Source of the DNA: BRH-c25 sp012519325
Lineage (GTDB): Bacteria; Bacillota; Clostridia; Lutisporales; Lutisporaceae
Assembly (NCBI GenBank): GCA_050950645.1
Contig: JBMNHZ010000006.1
Span: 1-64,000 of the forward strand
Direction: 5' to 3'
DNA: 64,000 nt
A program made the translations under genes and the position numbers. Below the pieces are notes generated by a model that saw only the letters and a list, made by a program, of their open reading frames with translations, searched no databases and was not told the DNA's origin. Positions within the stretch are counted from its first letter, which is position 1. Every line of letters begins with the position of its first letter. Below, in pieces: positions 61,822 through 64,000 of the stretch.

Positions 61822-63567
61822 ATGAGAAAAACAAAAATAGTATGTACCATAGGGCCTGCAACTGAAAGCGAAGAAATGATAAGCCGGCTGATAACAGCGG
61901 GAATGAATGTAGCCAGGTTAAATTTTTCCCATGGAGATCATGCTGAGCACAGGAGAAGGATTGACGCAATAAAGCGGATAAGGGAGAAGCTTGGCAGGCC
62001 TGTGGCAATTATGCTGGATACCAAGGGACCCGAAGTAAGATTAGGGTACTTCAAGGACGGAAAGGCTGAGTTGGAAAAAGGCCAGGACTTCACACTGACG
62101 ATAAGAGATATACAGGGAGACAGTACACAGTGCAGCATTACCTACAAAGAACTGCCTGATGAGGCGGTCATCGGTTCCAGAATTCTTATAGCGGATGGAG
62201 TTATAGAGCTGAAGGTTCTGGATAAAAATGAAACGGATGTCATATGCCGGGTGGTGAACGGAGGTACCATAGGGGACAGGAAAAATGTAAACATACCGGG
62301 GGCTACCTCCAAACTGCCTGCTATAACGGAAAAGGACATTGCCGACCTGATTTTCGGCATTGAAAATGAAGTGGACTTTATCGCAGCTTCATTTATTAGA
62401 AAAGCCGCCGATGTGCTGGAAATAAGAAAAATCCTGGAGGAAAACGGCGGAAGGCATATTCAGATAATTGCAAAGATAGAAAACCAGGAGGGTGTAGATA
62501 ATGTAAGGGATATTCTCAAAGTATGCGATGGGCTTATGGTCGCTAGAGGAGACCTTGGAGTTGAAATTCCCACTGAGGAAATACCTCTGACTCAGAAGCT
62601 TCTGATTAAGAGAGCCAATGAAGCGGGCAAGCCGGTTATTACAGCTACACAGATGCTGGACTCAATGATGAGAAATCCCAGGCCTACGAGAGCAGAAGTT
62701 ACGGATGTGGCAAATTCAATAATAGACGGTACTGATGCTATAATGCTGTCGGGAGAGACAGCAGCGGGGAAATACCCTGTGGAATCCGTACTTACCATGT
62801 CAACAATTGCTGAGAGGATAGAGAAAGAACTGGATTACGGGAAAAGGCTCAGCAGCTTTTCCGATAGAAAAATAACGATAGCAGATGCCATCAGCCACAG
62901 CTCCTGTACAACTGCATTTGAGCTTCAGGCAACCGCGATAATAACACCTACACAATCCGGCTCCACAGCCAGAATGGTATCCAGGTTCAGGCCTAAGGCA
63001 CCGATAATTGCCACAACCTCTGACATTGGGGTTATGAGGAAGCTTTGCCTGAGCTTCGGAGTCTATCCCATATATGTGCCTTTTTCTGAAAGGACAGATG
63101 ATATAATTGACCGGGCTGTAGATGCAGCCGTTGAAGCCAAACTAATAAAGAACGGAGATCTTGTGGTTATAACTGCAGGAATAGGGGCAGCGGGCAGTAC
63201 AAACCTTATTAAGGTGCATATAGTAGGAGAGATTCTGGCAAAGGGAATAGGAATAGGTGATAAGTCCATTACCGGAAAAGCTGTAATTATAAATGATCCG
63301 GCAGCAGATTCCGGCAAGCTTCAGGAGGGGGACATACTTGTTGCAAGATCCACCGATATGGATATGGTGCCCCTTATGGAAAAAGCATCAGCCTTTATTG
63401 TGGAAGAAGGCGGTATAACATCCCATGCGGCTATTGCGGGTATCAATCTGGGGAAACCGGTGATAGTGGGCGTTGAAAATGCAGTAAGCATTTTCAGAGA
63501 CGGACAGCTTATTACAATGGATACAGTACGAGGACTCATATACAGGGGAGCGGCAAGGGTGCTTTAA
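61822..63567 (+). CDS. pyk: Pyruvate kinase with C-terminal PEP-utilising domain
   Basis: A 581-residue pyruvate kinase: K-I-V-C-T-I-G-P-A, L-D-T-K-G-P-E-V-R, M-V-A-R-G-D-L-G-V-E, T-Q-M-L-D-S-M and S-G-E-T-A-A-G. After the alpha/beta domain a PEP-utilising mobile domain (about 500-575; E-G-G-I-T-S-H-A-A-I-A-G) is added, typical of Bacillus and clostridial enzymes. The start is ATG 61822, one base past the pfp stop. Confidence 0.95.
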   Translation: MRKTKIVCTIGPATESEEMISRLITAGMNVARLNFSHGDHAEHRRRIDAIKRIREKLGRPVAIMLDTKGPEVRLGYFKDGKAELEKGQDFTLTIRDIQGDSTQCSITYKELPDEAVIGSRILIADGVIELKVLDKNETDVICRVVNGGTIGDRKNVNIPGATSKLPAITEKDIADLIFGIENEVDFIAASFIRKAADVLEIRKILEENGGRHIQIIAKIENQEGVDNVRDILKVCDGLMVARGDLGVEIPTEEIPLTQKLLIKRANEAGKPVITATQMLDSMMRNPRPTRAEVTDVANSIIDGTDAIMLSGETAAGKYPVESVLTMSTIAERIEKELDYGKRLSSFSDRKITIADAISHSSCTTAFELQATAIITPTQSGSTARMVSRFRPKAPIIATTSDIGVMRKLCLSFGVYPIYVPFSERTDDIIDRAVDAAVEAKLIKNGDLVVITAGIGAAGSTNLIKVHIVGEILAKGIGIGDKSITGKAVIINDPAADSGKLQEGDILVARSTDMDMVPLMEKASAFIVEEGGITSHAAIAGINLGKPVIVGVENAVSIFRDGQLITMDTVRGLIYRGAARVL

Positions 63568-63664
63568 CAGACACGAGTTTTTCGCGTATTTTTAACGGGT
63601 TGGAGATCAGGAGAGCTGCCTTGGAGATACTTTGCTGTATGAATGGACGCTGGGAGATGATAAT

Positions 63665-64000
63665 TTGAAGGCACATGATACAATACTTAGGGCCAGATAT
63701 GGTGAAACTGACCAGATGGGGATAATATACCACCCCAATTATTATATATATTTTGAAATTGGAAGGACTGAGTACCTTCGTGAAGCCGCAGGAATATCAT
63801 ATAAGGAAATGGAGGAGCTGGGCATAATGCTTCCGTTGACAGAAACCCACTGCAAATATAGAATTCCTGCAAAGTACGATGATGAGCTTCTGGTCAGAAC
63901 CTCAATAAAAGAAATGACTGTTGCGAGGATAGCCTTCCTATATAAGCTTATCAGGACTTCAGACGGAGAAACGCTGGCAGAGGGAGAGACAGTTCATGCT
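63665..64000 (+). CDS. Acyl-CoA thioesterase, YbgC/4HBT type (cut by the window end)
   Basis: The first 112 residues from TTG 63665 (GGGAG eight bases before it) of a hot-dog thioesterase: R-A-R-Y-G-E-T-D-Q-M-G-I-I-Y-H-P-N-Y carries the catalytic Asp, then F-E-I-G-R-T-E-Y-L-R. Family length is about 135-140, so some 25 residues lie outside. It would hydrolyse a short-chain acyl-CoA or acyl carrier. The 97 bases before it have no gene. Confidence 0.85.
   Translation, partial: MKAHDTILRARYGETDQMGIIYHPNYYIYFEIGRTEYLREAAGISYKEMEELGIMLPLTETHCKYRIPAKYDDELLVRTSIKEMTVARIAFLYKLIRTSDGETLAEGETVHA

Overview
The window reads as chromosomal DNA of a spore-forming, low to moderate GC Firmicute of the class Clostridia. 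Evidence: a gerABC-type germination operon, strong AGGAGG-like ribosome sites with many TTG/GTG starts, the murB-PHP-rapZ-yvcK-whiA order, ATP- and PPi-dependent phosphofructokinases side by side, and TIR-like hairpin repeats common in clostridia. The species cannot be fixed from the sequence alone; a cellulolytic clostridial relative (Ruminiclostridium/Acetivibrio type) is a guess.

Layout. 1-430: a small HesB/IscA-like selenoprotein gene with an in-frame UGA, a SECIS-like hairpin directly after it and a CsoR/CstR-like operator. 520-4720: a germination operon in which both gerA and gerB carry a frameshift. 4770-6130: two tRNA-Arg genes with near-identical promoters; each is followed by sequence complementary to its T-arm, and the second also by a 219-bp tandem repeat that re-duplicates the tRNA 3' end. 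6140-9040: an insertion-sequence scrapyard (IS200 remnant, intact-looking IS256-family element, internally deleted ISLre2 transposase). 9200-15120: a sugar-acid locus (AraC regulator, SDR oxidoreductase, LarA-family epimerase, KDG-type kinase, 6-phosphogluconate dehydrogenase). 15300-16010: transposase debris with 20-21-bp phased repeats and small ORFs.

16000-23620: B3/4-domain protein, P-loop ATPase, chemoreceptor, NudC, then ftsE-ftsX-M23 peptidase. The carboxy-terminal protease expected next to ftsEX lies 6.7 kb away, behind an SLH protein, three PAS or PAS-AraC paralogs (two sharing a near-identical 237-bp tract) and a complete zinc-uptake operon with its Fur-family regulator and a palindromic operator. 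31600-34000: small unknown membrane proteins and a SigO/YvrJ/RsoA-like trio that may encode a two-subunit sigma factor.

34100-64000 is mostly conserved core: an MsmX-type ATPase, a PucR regulator, uvrB-uvrA-uvrC with a LexA box, murB, PHP hydrolases, rapZ-yvcK-lepB-whiA, an HD-GYP phosphodiesterase, glucokinase, Pgi, DnaE, both phosphofructokinases, pyruvate kinase, and a thioesterase cut by the window end. A 210-nt nested inverted repeat and a CTCG-rich degenerate repeat sit between murB and the PHP gene. No CRISPR array, rRNA or prophage was seen.
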